NCBI GenBank assembly: GCA_019925105.1
Contig: JAHGAU010000013.1
Span: forward strand, 1,240,001-1,304,000
Length of the DNA stretch: 64,000 nt
Origin: Niebla homalea
Taxonomy: Eukaryota > Ascomycota > Lecanoromycetes > Lecanorales > Ramalinaceae
Direction of reading: 5' to 3'
Below the pieces are notes generated by a model. The model made no database searches. It had not been told where the DNA came from and was given only the letters and a program-made list of their open reading frames with translations. Position 1 is the first letter of the stretch; each line of letters starts with the position of its first letter. The translations under genes and the position numbers were made by a program. Of this stretch, positions 1 through 12,152 are shown piece after piece.

Positions 1-3000
1 CTTGCAGATTCCTGTTTTCTATCTTAAGCTCCTCGACTACATCTTGGAGAGTGTTCCATAGGTCTGTGGATGGTGCTTGCCTCAAACTCTTCTCGAGCGT
101 CTCGACACGTTGCTGTAAGTAATCGATCTGCTGCCCATTTTCTGCAGCATCAAGGGTCGTCTCCAACTGCTCGTTTTGACCTCGTAACTTCTCCACCTCT
201 TTAATCAAATCACGGACTCGGGCTTCAGATGGCCCATTTTTGACCTTGGATTCCAAGGTCTTGATCTTGTCGCGCAGGGCTCGGCTTGTCGCAATCTGGA
301 AAAGCTATAAGTCTATATCAGGCTGTAAGTCCTTCGATAGTCTCACCTCGGATTGCTTTTCTCGCTCCAGCTTCGATATGGCCTCGTTCTGTTGTTGCTC
401 TTTGGCAATAGCCTCGGCACTTGGGGCCGGTGGTTTCTCTCTCAGTTCGTTAACCAAACGTTCAGACTGCTCGAGTCCACATAAAATCTGCTGCTTCTCC
501 TTCCTTAGGTCGAGCAGAGTGTTCTCCACTTCTTTGTCTTTGTCTTCGATGATCTTCCGTTTCTCTGCTTCGAAATTCTGCTCCATTTGATTTTGGAGGG
601 TGACTTGGCTGCTTCGAAGATTCTCCTCGGCCTTGGTTTTTTGTTCTACTTCTGATTGAAGACCATCCGCTTTTTGCTGGAGTTCGGAAATATCATTTCC
701 CTTTAGATGTAGTTGTTGACGCAGTTGCTGTAATTCGTGCGACATCGCAGCCTTTTCGTTGTCAACTTTAGCTTTCTCACATTGGAGGTCATGCAAGCGC
801 AGCATGATTGCCGGCGGATCACTCGACTTCTCCCTTGCTTGTCTGAGGTCGGCCTCATAGCCCTGAATGCGCTGTCGATTTTCGCGGTCTTTATCCTCAA
901 ATGAACCGAGTCGGGCTTGGGTCTCGACTAACCTGAGCTTTGTGGCGTGCAATTGCTCCCCAAGCGAGGCTTTCGTCTCTCGATGCTCCGCGACTTGCTC
1001 CCGAAGATCTTCGGCTTTCACAGCATTTCCGCTCAGGGACTGAAGCTCTATTTGGACAGAGCGTGCTAAGCTTTGTGCTGTAGCATTGGCTTTCTCAGAC
1101 TTTTCAGCATATTCTTGAATTGAGTCTCGCACACTGACATCGATGTCAGCATTGAAGATGCAATACATTGTCTGGTTAGCCGCAGCCAAAATATCAAAGC
1201 TCACCTCTGCGTGTGATGGACCATCGAAACTTCAAGCTTTGCGACATCACTTGGCTTGACGTGCTCTTGTTGAATTATGACCCGCAGCATGGACAGACAT
1301 TCCTCAAGCTGGGGAGATGACTTGTCGGCCGAAGTACGTTCGACAATTGTATTCGTGGCCTGTGGACGTTCCAACAAAGCCTCCAGCTTTATATTCAACT
1401 AGAAAGATGATACCATTAAACACAGCTTCCACATTGAGATTAGGAGCATACCTCGGAATAGCTTTTGGCGTACTCTTGGCGCATCTTCGCGTAGCTATTG
1501 GTGATCTTGGCGAGCTCTGCTTCCAGACGAGCGTTCTTTTCCCGTTCGGTCTCTGCATCTTGAGGGCTATTAGCCCTCTGAGATTGGAGGGTTAGTATGG
1601 TCCTTTCGAGGTAGCCAACATGCTCGTGGTATTTCGAAGCGATGTCCTTGGATTTTGCTCGATCAGCCTCACTACTCGCTTTTATTGCCAAGAAAGCCTC
1701 TCGAATAGACTCTTCATCTGCATGGGTTGAATTGGATTGAGCAAGGAGCCTGTTTCCAGTATCTCGAAGGAGATTGTGGTCCTTGCACAGACCATTCACA
1801 GCGTTGGTAAGTTTCTTCACCTTGGCTGCCCATTGAGACTTCTTCTGCTCAAATCGAGAAAGCACGGCCTCTTTTTCATTGAGAAGTTTTGACTTATCCT
1901 CATACATCTGGGTCAATGTGTTCAAGGCGTCGTCACACTGCGTGATCTCATCATCCTTGACGGCCATCTTGATGTCCATATCGTCAAGCAAAGAGCACTG
2001 CTTGTCGTATTCTTGAGCAAGCAAGCAGTATCTATTCTGGGATTCATTATATGCCTCGAACACTTGCATCTGCATCTGCAAGTCATAGTGGGTGGTTCGA
2101 TTGTCGACGAGTAGGGTGCCGCTTCGATGACGTCTCTTCTTACTCACTCGTTGCTTCAGATCATCAGACGTCACATCAATGGCCTGACCCATGGTCCCGC
2201 TTCGCATGATGCCTTGTGGCTCGATAGGGAACTTGTGAGCGTTGGGATCGACTTCACCTAAAACACCATTTGCTGAACCTGTGGAAGCTACAGGATCGTC
2301 GGTCTTTGCTCGCTGATTGCGATGGACCTCAGAAGGTTTAGCGGCCGGATCTTGGGTTCGACGTGAGGATCCTCGACTTGTCACCAAGGAACGGGGTTGG
2401 GAGGCTTCAGCATGGATATTGGTCTTCTGTTTGCCGATCTCAGGAAATGGGATCTTCATAGGGCTTTTATTAAGCTTGCCTTAGATGCTGGTCAGCACGG
2501 GACTTCACGTTGCAGAGGGTGTGCGATCTACCCTGAGCCACATGAGGCATGGTCATCTCGAGTCTAGTAGAATCTGAATTAGGTTGAGGTTGAGCCGAAG
2601 GGGGAGTTGGATCTGATGGATTGCCCGGCGGCGTAGTCGTTTTGAATTTGCCCATCATGTCCGCCTGGACGGGCTGCGCTTTGCCAAATGTAAAGCCGCT
2701 AGACGGATCACCTTGTATTGATGAAGATGTTCTGGCAATGTGTTTGATCAAACGTGAATGAGGCTGAGTGGAGTGAGTTGCCAGCGGGCTCGCATTCGAC
2801 GATGATTGACCCTCAGCCATCTCATCCTTGTCAGAGGAGTCTGAAGCTCGTGATGATTTACGTTAGCAAGGCGATGGCAAGGAGAAGGCGGATCCATCTC
2901 ACCTGATGTTGACACTTTGACTGTGTCTTGAATCAGATTTACACCTTCCGCATTATCGGTGGGAGATGAAGACTCCTTTGATGGCAGATCCAGCTCTTTG

Positions 3001-3071
3001 TACTGCACCTGCGCATGGGCCCCAGTCTTGCCAGCTACCCCAGGAGGTGAATGAGGTACAGGGGTTGGCAT
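1..3071 (-). CDS. Coiled-coil protein, 5' part only (runs off left edge)
   Basis: I do not recognise this protein. The ATG is at 3071. Exon 1 ends at 2903 before a GTGAGA donor and joins in phase to an exon starting near 2850. A further intron joins ...HVAQG to KLNKSPMKIPF in phase near 2540-2480. The first ~230 residues are Ser/Pro/Thr-rich and look disordered. After a basic patch (KKRRHR, near 2130) the protein becomes a long acidic/basic heptad-rich coiled coil, with exons at about 2459-1440, 1398-1201 and 1204-305 and apparently on past base 1. Low-complexity coiled coils of this kind occur in cytoskeletal, spindle-pole and septal proteins, but nothing here decides between them. The C-terminus is missing, so length and family cannot be judged. 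That it is one gene rather than two is inferred from consistent strand, phase and composition. Confidence 0.6.
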
Positions 3072-3582
3072 TGCTACTCCATGTGTAGTCTGCTGAGATT
3101 GAGGTTGGTCACTTAGAGGATTACTGCTGGTCTAGCATTGTTGAACCCAGTGCTCTACAAAGAGTATCGAAGAGAAAGAGAAACAGATTAGAGGAAGAGG
3201 ATAGAGAGTACGTGATCGGAGGGAAGAGGAAAACAAGATGAGGAGAAAGATGAGAGGAAGGGTGAGAGACGAGAAGAGAGAATGGAAGAGAGTGAGGTGC
3301 AAAAGGGAAGAAAACCGCATCACCGCGCCAAGACTCCCTTCTCCTTTGTCGACACCATAATACCCTACAAAAAAGGGAAAGCACGATGACCTCCGCCCCA
3401 CCAGCAATTCAAAGCCTCTTCAAATCTACGTCCCACTCCTTTGGAGATTGCCCAAGGCGAGGATCCGTTTGTTAATAAGCTTGAGGCGTATTTCAATCGT
3501 GAACGTCATATACAGGCGAACATCAAGATAAAAAATTGCAACGAGAAAGAAGAGCTATGCCACAACCCTCGCCTTGTCATCC
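3072..3582. other. Intergenic: purine-rich promoter tract
   Basis: No gene seen. About 3160-3330 is almost pure purine on the + strand, so it is a CT-rich stretch just upstream of the coiled-coil gene on the minus strand. Pyrimidine-rich tracts of this kind are common in filamentous-fungal promoters and 5' leaders. The remainder lies downstream of the PEX11 stop and should hold its 3' UTR. Confidence 0.4.
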
Positions 3583-4645
3583 TTACGCTGTCTTCTTCCA
3601 CGTCCCCCAAACCCCAATCAAGCTACTCACCGTGCCTGCCAACCCTACAATTCCGTCATCAAAGCCTACAAAGCCCAACGCTGAGCTGGGAATGGTCAGA
3701 TCGCACAGATCCGACAGCAATTGCAAGTTCGCCGCATTGCGTTCCCTGTTCCACCCATTAGCCTCGGTCCTTTGGCTACATAGAGTGTCAGCACCCACCG
3801 TAGAATTTTCTTTCCCTCCACAACACCCTCCCCTTCATTCTTGTCGATACTCTGTTCCCGTAGCCTCAGCTTCCACAAGGCGTAGAAGCCTGAGACGGCG
3901 CTGAATGTAAGGCCGAAGAACCATGCCCTGTAGGCCTCCCTTTGTAACCTTTTCGCGCTCTCCATTGGTCGGATGCCGCTCGAGTCGAGCTGAATGATTT
4001 CGTCAGCCAATCCAGAAACCACGCTTCCTTTCCCCTTCTCCGCCTTTATGGCTCGGGTGCCCTGCGGCTCTTCGTCACCATTCTTTCAAGGGAAACTCAC
4101 ATATGTGATTGCGTCCAACGTCAGGTATCCGGCATATCCCAATTGTCTGATCGCCATCTCAGATCAGTCCATCACTCCCTCCTTCTCCCTTCACGACGTC
4201 CTGTCACGTACCTTCCCACTCCAAGATATCTCTCCACACCGTCCCCTCCCTTCGCATCCATAATCGCACTCGCCGCTTTGAAATGCTCTACAAACTTCCC
4301 CAAACGCATCGCTTTCCGTGTGAGCCCGAACTGCTTCTTCATCGCCTCCCAAGGCCGGATCAGCCGCTCGGGGCGGTTCGTTCGGAGCAGGTACCATGCG
4401 TAGAAGCGGGCGAAGTATTGGAGGGTGCGGAGGAGTTTGTCGCGACCAACTAGGACGTGTTAGAGAGGATATTAGCGGACGGTCGTTGCAGAGGAAGTGT
4501 GTGAAGGAGTCGTTGGAGGGTCAAGGAACAGGAACAATACGCAGGTGGACGGGCAGAGTGGAGGGGGAGGGGGCATACCGGTAGTCCCGACATAGCGGAT
4601 GTAGTGGGCGACGGAGGGGTGGTATATGACAGCGTCAGCGACCAT
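3583..4645 (-). CDS. PEX11: Peroxisomal membrane proliferation factor Pex11
   Basis: Peroxin 11 elongates and divides peroxisomes from the cytosolic face of the peroxisomal membrane. Five exons can be joined in phase. Exon 1 (4579-4645) gives MVADAVIYHPSVAHYIRYV, followed by TTVGRDKLLRTLQYFARF after a 129-bp intron. Short exons then carry QLGYAGYLTLDAITY and LDSSGIRPMESAKRLQREA. The last junction is a 53-bp intron with a GCTAAT branch point that restores KKILRERNAANLQLLSDL. The protein ends DDGIVGLAGTVSSLIGVW...KTA, the conserved Pex11 C-terminus. The N-terminal amphipathic helix, the LQYFARF core and the C-terminal hydrophobic segment are all present, and length (~235 residues) is normal for the family. 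An unspliced reading of the last junction breaks the frame, so the intron is needed. Identification is from family knowledge of Pex11 sequences and I consider it secure. Confidence 0.93.
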
Positions 4646-5344
4646 GATTGTGAAAAACCTGCTGAGGAGCTCTGAAGGCGACAGGGAGGATTTTTTTGAG
4701 GAAGAGAAGGGGTACATCAATTGCTGTCAGATAGCGGCGATGCGGAGGCATTCCACCAAATCGCGGGCCTCGGTTCCTATTCAGGTCTAGCGTCAGGATT
4801 GGAGCACTAGCGGCATCTGAGCTTCCGTTCTGCCGAATTGGGAAGATCCCACGAGACGACAGGGAGAGGTCTCGAGGTAACAAAGAAGATAGCCGCCCAT
4901 ACAGAACGGCTATGCCTAGCCATTCAGAGCAGCCTGAAGCTATCTCAATCCTATCATCAAGAGCTGGGAGAGCCTAGAGTGTTAGGCAGCCCCTTAGATG
5001 GTTATTTTCAGATATTGCTGCTAGGAGTCATGACGGCCAGAAATTGGCCTTGCTTGCTGCAAGTTGTTTCATCTCCTTCGTCTGTGGCGGAGTCAGCGTG
5101 GGACAGCTCTTAGTCGTCTACTATACATGATTTAACCCGGTAGAGATGCCGAATGCATGCTTTGCGCATATTTGTGTCGTAAATCATGCAGGCAAGAGGT
5201 GGTGTTTGCGAGGTGACATAAGAGCAGTTATAGCCTCGATGGACATGACTTAACCCTCATTATGTGTCGTGAATTGGAAGCAGTAATTGCAATCTAAACG
5301 ACAACGTCACTGCCACCAATCTACCCACAAGAGGAAATTCAGAC
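4646..5344. other. Intergenic, no gene recognised
   Basis: This stretch separates the divergent PEX11 and membrane-protein genes. A + strand open frame at 4838-5113 has no coding character or match I recognise, and I treat it as chance. An upstream exon of the following gene could lie here, because that protein has no obvious signal peptide. Confidence 0.35.
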
Positions 5345-6317
5345 ATGTCGGTCACAAGTACGCCCACGAGACCTGAGCACTCCCTGTCCCTGTCGTGCAG
5401 TTCACAGTGCACATACGAGTTCCATCCGTCGATATTTATCGAACCAGCAACATCTGCTGAGGATGTCACGTCTGCTATGTCAGTCTCGTCACTTCTCGGA
5501 TTTTTTGGGTTACTAACATGGTTTAAGGCTCACTCCTCCTGCATACGGTGCAACCTACCTGGTTTACTCGAGCTATACAATCAGCTCCAGCTACACCATA
5601 TCATCTTCATGCGCTCAGGTCGCCATGATACAATACCCTGATAGTGTCTTTTCTTTCCCGATTGCCACGACCATGGGGCTTGACGAAGCTGCAGGCTCTG
5701 CCGCAAGCGCCTTTGCTATCTTTATAGGCAAAACTTGCATACGGGCTTTCGTTCCAGCTACACCGACTCAGATTCCTGATGGATACATCGAATATCCCCT
5801 CGACACCGGAGATCCCTTTGTCACCAGCAGTGGCAGTAATTATGCAACCCCGACAGCGAACAAAACAGGCGTCAGTGCCTACCATGAAGTGCCAGTGAGG
5901 CTGTTGCCAGCCATAATCACACCAGTGGTGTTATTCTCTGTAGTAATCATAGGCCTATTCTTTTTTTGGCGAGCACGTAAAGCTAAGCGCTCACGGATAT
6001 CTTCAGAGGTCATCGATGGGAGGGAGGAAGACCCGCCATTTGTTCAGCCGAAGGTCGAGCTGACAGGTCAGGATGCTAGGGTAGAGATTGACGGTTGTGA
6101 ACGACGATTTGAGCTCAATGGAGAAGGAGAAATGAGGGCCGAGCTAGAAACCTCAGCTCACATGAACGGCGAGGCCGACAGGGCCTTGAGCGGTTATTTG
6201 AATGCGCAGAGACCCAAGAACGGCGAGCTAGAAGGGGAAGAGGTGGCCAAGGAGAAGGACGGACTTCCCATCGAAAAACCAAAAACCTCCAATCATCTCT
6301 CAGTATCGAAGGCATAG
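5345..6317 (+). CDS. Orphan single-pass membrane protein
   Basis: Not recognised. Two exons join in phase: 5345-5478, a 49-bp intron (5479-5527, GTCAGT donor, TACTAAC branch point), then 5528-6317, giving about 307 residues. The N-terminal ~165 residues are Ser/Thr/Tyr-rich and probably extracellular. One strong hydrophobic helix (AIITPVVLFSVVIIGLFFF, about residues 172-192) is followed by a basic stop-transfer stretch (RARKAKR) and a ~115-residue charged, Glu-rich cytoplasmic tail. This is the layout of fungal Wsc/Mid2-like surface sensors, but I see no Cys-rich WSC motif, so that is only an analogy. No clear signal peptide follows the first ATG, so an upstream exon may be missing. Part of the tail-encoding DNA recurs in decayed form at 8749-8880. 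Confidence 0.5.
6127..6262 (+). repeat. Source copy of a duplicated tail segment
   Basis: This part of the membrane-protein gene encodes the acidic cytoplasmic tail. It is matched with substitutions and small indels by 8749-8880. The best-matching cores are GAGGGCCGAG at the start and the stretch gcgagctagaagggga followed by gaggtggccaa near 6225-6250. Both copies are on the + strand, about 2.6 kb apart. Confidence 0.6.
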
Positions 6318-9157
6318 CTCTGAGCCATTCTGTGGCTGCAGCCTTCTCTGCTCGCTGCAGGCTTTCAAATCCTTCCCTCTTACCTCGACTCTTCCAGGAG
6401 CGCTCTACCGAGTCAACCTCAAGCGCGAACATCGATCATCTGATAAGATCGATGCCATGCAGCAAGCCTCTCGTCGCATTTCCAAGAGCGATGCCTCACA
6501 TATTTCACCCTCTTCACGCAAGAGGGAATGCACACCAGCCCCGTAACCGCGCAGAACCCGAGCGCCCAGGAACTTTCCAGGAACGAGGCCCAAATCAGTA
6601 CCAGTATTCTCCCCGCCAGGCACGGACAGTGTGACGCAGACAAAACGGGGGGGAAACGACTCACAAAGTCTGCCCACCCAAGACGGGCTTGGTCTAACTG
6701 AGTGTCTGAGCCTTGCGCACCGGGACGAGGAATTCGCCAAAGTCTACTTGGTAGTCTATCCACCTGGATCCATCTGGTGGATATTGTCCACTGTAATCCA
6801 TCACGGCTCTGCAGGGGCTTGGCTTGCTGTCGTGGTTGTGTGATGGTGGGACAGGAGTGGACCAGCGTCCAATATGGGCGGCTCGGTGATGGCTCCCATG
6901 CCACTGGGCTGCGATGGACGTGAGAAAATGGTGCTTGATTCACTTTCTTTGGGGAGACTGGTAGAGTGTAAGTCGATGGAGGGTCCAAGTTGCCCTGGTG
7001 ACCGTTCTTGATATTCTTCATCATGTGGTACCGCTTTCCGCCTAGTCTGTCATTGATGGTCTCGGTTGTCCATTTCAATGGCATTTTGAAACGCGTGAAT
7101 GGGCTAGTAGCAGCATAGGAAGTACTAGTGTGGAAGCACGCAAAGCAAGCTAGACTAAGAGAAAAAGGCTTGTTAACCAGACTGGGCAGGATACAACATG
7201 AGCACGATTTCTGGATCGCAAAGTCCCATCGTGGGCAAGTCCTCGTCAAGTCCTTTGTCAACAACAGCTCTGCGTGAGGTTCCTTCGCAAGTGATCTTTA
7301 TGAACATAAAACGGGCAGACGCGATACATTCTAGAAGAAACAATGGATGATTTTTGTCAAGTGCAGATCCAATGAGACTCACTGCAGGAAAGACGGACAT
7401 ACCTAATGGGCCGAAAAGGAGCCGCTTGGACCAGGCTGAGGTTGCCACGCAGAGGCTGTGTCCGTTTCGATTGGAGGTATGATGTGCCAGGCGAGCGAGA
7501 AGGTAATCCACTTTGACGTCGATAAACGATTGGAGCAGCCTCAGTATATGACGCCTGTCCTCCCCCTGCCTTTGACCATCTCGGGTGATGCGTTGATGCG
7601 CAAGCTCATGGTGTCCTGTCTGCGGATCGTTGTCTTTAGGTCTGTTATACGCTTCTCCGTGCTCTGGATATTGTTTTTTGTTACCAAGCACACATTATGC
7701 TTTTCATCCTGTCGTCATCTATATTCCATCTACTGTGCTCCTAATCAGAAGATCCAGCCGCCGGAAGGGTCCGACGATCCCGGGACACAGCTCGAAGGTG
7801 GCCGCAGCCACGGCTTTGTGTTGTTCTATCCGTGTAGGTAGACACTTAAGCTCTATGACTGACCGACGTTCACTTCCTCCATGTGTTTGCTTTGGATTCG
7901 GACGACACTCTGGGCTCCTTGATTCTGGGGTTTCTTCAGCGGCTTTGGACACGGTTCCATCACCTCTCTCACCATCGTTGCAATGATGGAATTGGTGATC
8001 TATAGCTTGACAAATTTTCGGCATCACTCAGTCTCGCTTTACGTTGCATAGCAAGCTACTTTTGATACTGGCCATCACATTGGTCTTCACAATTCCAATA
8101 AAGACATTCATCGCTACGGTTGCGACTATGATGAGGAATCAGACACCTGATCTGCTGGCTCAGGAGCCACTGAAAGGAGGGAAAAAATCTCTAACTCAAG
8201 GCATTCTCCTAAGGATCCGCCGTCAATGTCACAAAGGTGTCACGAGAACATATCAATGAGTTTTTCCCTTAAAGTAATCCGGAAAGCTTTTCAAGAGGGG
8301 GGTCACAAAATCACAGCGGCCGACGCTTCGGAGCTACGTCAGCAGAGCAAAGTGGGATAAAAGAAACAGCAGCAGCTGGGTCCGGTGGGGACAGGATTAT
8401 CAATTGATCAAATGGAACCTCCTTTCAGCCAAGATACAAGCTGATTCGAGTAAAGACGGCTCTACCGCAAGATGTGCGGCGAGATAGACAAGAGTATCAA
8501 GTACTTCTCCATGCTACCGAGCTTTGCACTCATGCCTGCCATCTGAATGAGACCAAAGTATTGCACCTTTTCCCATCCGCTGTTTTTCCGATTCTGCATG
8601 ACCTGGTTCTGCATATGATGTCCCAGGAACCGCCTTGCTGTAGCCAACTCCTTCAATAATGGACGGGTGCAAGGTCTTACAAGCTACGATGCCAGACAGG
8701 AGATCGACGGGTGTGATCAGAGGTTCAAGTAAACTATGGAGGGGGTATGAGGGCCGAGATAGACACAATGATTCGCCTTGCTGAGGCTGATGTGATATTA
8801 CCAAATCGGTAAAACGCGTGGCGACGGCGAGATGGCGAGCTAGAGGGTGAAGAGGTGGCCAACGAGAAGGATGGGGTCACATTCAGGAAGTAGGACGAAG
8901 ATTGACCGGAGGCACTAATGATTCTAGACTTTCGTTGCCATTTACTTGGTATCAAAGCCTGCAGAACTCCCCACTACTCCGTAGCGTTTCACCTGATTCA
9001 AACGCGTTCAAAATCGTGTTGCTGAGAAGGAGGGTTTTGCAGATTCGAGAGAAGCTGAAATTTGGTCGACATCCACCGTTGTATAAGACAAAAGTACTTC
9101 AAAGAGCGGCTGTGGGCAATTACGATGATGTGTTGGTCCGACATTCAAGATACACCA
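6318..9157. other. 2.8-kb gene-poor stretch
   Basis: I support no gene here. Several open frames of 60-280 codons occur on both strands. The longest (minus, 7264-6419, with an ATG at 7085) begins plausibly with MPLKWTTETINDRLGGK but then becomes Pro/Trp/Cys-rich without domain signal. It could be a short-exon gene or a relic. The stretch contains the decayed tail copy described at 8749-8880, which suggests duplicated and eroding DNA. Confidence 0.3.
8749..8880 (+). repeat. Decayed copy of membrane-protein tail DNA
   Basis: The sequence begins gagggccgagatagaca and ends with ggcgagctagagggtga then gaggtggccaacgagaagga. It matches 6127-6262 closely at both ends and is rearranged in the middle. 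In-frame stops and indels prevent it from coding the tail peptide. It looks like the residue of a segmental or gene duplication rather than a gene. Confidence 0.6.
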
Positions 9158-12152
9158 CTAACACATCTCGCCATCTTGTGAGTCCCTATGAGGGTAATCG
9201 CTTTGTGCTCGGTCATAATCATCATTTATGTCACTCCACGCAACTCTTGGCTTGAGCTTTTCCGTCTTGCTTGTGCTTAAATTCGATTCATACTGCTCAG
9301 AGATGTCTCCATAGTTGTGGGAAGGGTGGGCTCGATATGATCTGCTACCTCCCTCACTGGGGTCTCCGTTCTCTTCTGACTTGAGCACCTTTGATGATGT
9401 CGGCCGTAACGGCATCTCAAACCTTCGCTCGGCTACCATATACCCTATGGAAGAGACGTCTTTGCTCGTGTGAAGTGAAGAGCTAGGTTTTTTGGGCAGG
9501 GCAAACCTAGGAGTCTGATCTACCGACGGATCTGCAATACTAAGTCCGTTGACCGATGTCGCTGTCATGTTTTCATCAGGTGACGGAGATGGCTGAACGC
9601 GCTCAAAATCTTGTAGGGGAAGGTTGGGTAATCCGTGGATCGGGTTTTCACGATTTGTGACAATCCTGGTGGGCTTAAAAGGATGATGAGCCCGGCCAAA
9701 GACTACGCAGCCCATACTTTCAAGCCTTCCAGGAGGCCGCACGTTACCGAACGTCCTGAGACGAGAATCATGGTAAATCTGTTGCGTGCGATCACATTTG
9801 CATTCGTCGGGGCTTCGAGCAGTGCAATTCTCGAAAAGGGTAGATCCTCGGTGCCATTGAAGATGATTAGTAGACAGATGCTTATGAGAGTCTCTGGAGC
9901 CAGCTTCAGCATACAGTACCTCCATCGTTGAAATATTCGCAGCAAGGTAGTCCTTTTCCTTGGGCAAGCTTCTCCACCTGGAGCACAATCTGTTGAGGTC
10001 CGAGACAGGCTTGATGATCTCCCCGAAGCCCGTACCCATGAGCACTAAAGTATCAATGTCGTCAATGAGATCGACCCAGCCACCGTTGGACTTCAGGATT
10101 TGCGCTTCTTTCCGCCGGTGATTTTTCTCTACGACTAAGGACATGAATTCCCATCCACGGAGCTTACTGCGCATAGTGCCATGCAACGCTCTCCCATCAT
10201 TTGCTTCCACTCGATTGTCTTCGTCCCTTATGCGATCCATCTGCGACCACAAATCGAGAATTGCGTCTTTGAAGGAGTAGCTCTTGCCGCCCGGAGAATC
10301 CGCTATCTTGATCAGCTGCAGCTGATTCTTGAGAATTGCATCTTCTGCGCTGTGCCCTCCTTGTGGATCTGCAAAGGGCAGTTCAACGATCTTGCCCCCA
10401 ACGCGGTAAGGGAATAAGCGATGTCGTGTATGAATGACATGTAACATCACGGCCGTAGCCGGAACAAGCCAACCTTGTTGTGCTTTCAAATCATAGAGAA
10501 CAACGGGAGTATCTTTGGCACATCTAATGATCCGTTGAAATTGAAATGGCCCGTCGAGATGGAAATGAGATATCCCATCTTTTGCACCCATGATGAAGCT
10601 TAACTTGGCTGTAGCCATCCATTGGAATCCGATGTCTACACTCGACAATTGGAGAGGTTTGCGCGCTTGGCTTGCGGAGGACCAGTCGATACTTTTATAC
10701 TCTACGTCCTGTGTCCCTAGATGCGTTTCAGCAGCTTTCCACCACCCAAGGAAGGCACGCGCCCCTTTCAAAGAGTTGTGATTGACTTGATGCAGTAAGG
10801 CACGAGGTAAAGTCAATTTTTTGAGCTCTCGATAGGATAGTCTATTTCCCTGCTCGTCGAATGTCAAGTGCCATTGGACAGAACCGTTGTAACTTTTGAC
10901 TGGCACGAACATTGCCGAAAAGCCCTTCAGGACCAAGCCCCCTTCGTAGTCAGTCATGTGCCGAGCACCACCGAGAGCTGCCATCATTTCGAGCGGGATT
11001 TCTAGACCTTGCTCCTCATTTCGTCTTCCGGACACAGGAAATCCTAGAGCAATGACAGCGTTGGTAAAGAGGGGAATCCAACAGCTTTGATCCGATTCAG
11101 ACAGCTCGCACTCGTGAAAATTGACCTCAAAGGACACATCGGTACTAACAAGTCCCTCACGCTCTAGATCGAAAGCTGAGTATTTGACCCGCCCAAATGA
11201 AGACGTCCGTAAAGCTGCTCCCATCCAGATTACCTGTTCTAAGATCTGAGAGAAAGCATGCTTGTCGCTAGCCGTGATTTCTAAGAAACACAAGCTAGCG
11301 GGATGGAAAGTTACAGAGAGTCTCAACCCAGGGGTTTGGTCTAATGAGTAGGGTATTAACACCGATGATTTTCGCATCATTTGAGGACAATAAGGAGCAC
11401 ACATACAATAATAGTGTTTGTTGCTACTGCAAAGGGCCTTTTCGAAAGCTCTCAAGACCGTTGCGCCATTCGCCGGCCACGTTTTATTAACATAATCTGA
11501 GCAGGTCGTCGCTTCGGCACATAATGCTGACCCACTAAGAGTGATGACGGAGCCCAGAGCCGTCTGATCATTACCATGGTACTGGGTCTTCATAAAGCGA
11601 GGCAGATCCCAATCAAATATGATTCTAGCACGGGCTGGAACGGCGGCAGTCAACGCTGGAAATGCAAGATCGACTTTCCTTCGGATCACGATGATAGCTG
11701 GCTTTGCTTGGGTATCCTCTGACAGCCCCTGGGAGCTGAGGTGAGATCTATCTTGTTGTTGACCTTGGGTTGAGCGTGATGATGACACTGCGAGATAGTG
11801 CTTAGTGTCAGGAACTACCCCAACCTTAGCAGGCAATGAGTGACCTACTGGCTGAACGCGATTCTTCTCGGATGCCAAGGGTCCCAATGGCGGACCTATT
11901 GTCATGCTTCAAGAAGCGCTTGATAACTTCCTCGTACTGAGCATTATACTTGAATCGCTCTTGATAATGGATGAGAACCGCATATTCGTCCCGATCGGGA
12001 AGATAAGAGTGTGGCATTGATTCTACCTTCTGCGAAACGTCCACATACTTTTCTTCGAGTTTCTTTTGAACTTTGACGGGGACGTTCTGATTAGCTTGGG
12101 CAATCTCAAGTGCTTGCGAGATAGTCAACCCGGATAGATCGGGGTCTTTCAT
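9158..12152 (-). CDS. Orphan ~977-residue protein
   Basis: I do not recognise a named domain. Exon 1 is 12152-11849 and exon 2 is 11787-9158. The 61-bp intron between them has donor GTAGGT, branch CTGAC and acceptor CGCAG, and joins ...SRSA to MSSSRS in phase. The first ~100 residues look helical. Residues ~135-690 form a globular region with recurring Trp/Gly/His motifs, for example EGGLVLKGFSAMFVPV, SVQWHLTFDEQGNRLSYREL and GWLVPATAVMLHVIHTRHRL. The C-terminal ~250 residues are Ser/Pro/Asp-rich and probably disordered. There is no signal peptide or clear membrane helix. My impression, unverified, is that it belongs to a lineage-expanded, uncharacterised fungal family of large cytosolic proteins. 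Function unknown. It is flanked by gene-poor DNA on both sides. Confidence 0.75.

Noticed and set aside
3779..3831. Apparent frameshift near the PEX11 3' end
   Set aside because: Explained by a 53-bp canonical intron that restores the conserved KKILRERNAANLQ sequence.
6419..7264. Long minus-strand open frame (281 codons)
   Set aside because: No ATG at its 5' end, an internal ATG at 7085 only, erratic Pro/Trp/Cys-rich composition and no domain signal. I keep it only as a remark in the gene-poor region.
7458..7986. Overlapping + strand open frames
   Set aside because: Two overlapping frames with Ser/Pro/Cys-rich, chance-like translations; neither has splice or family support.
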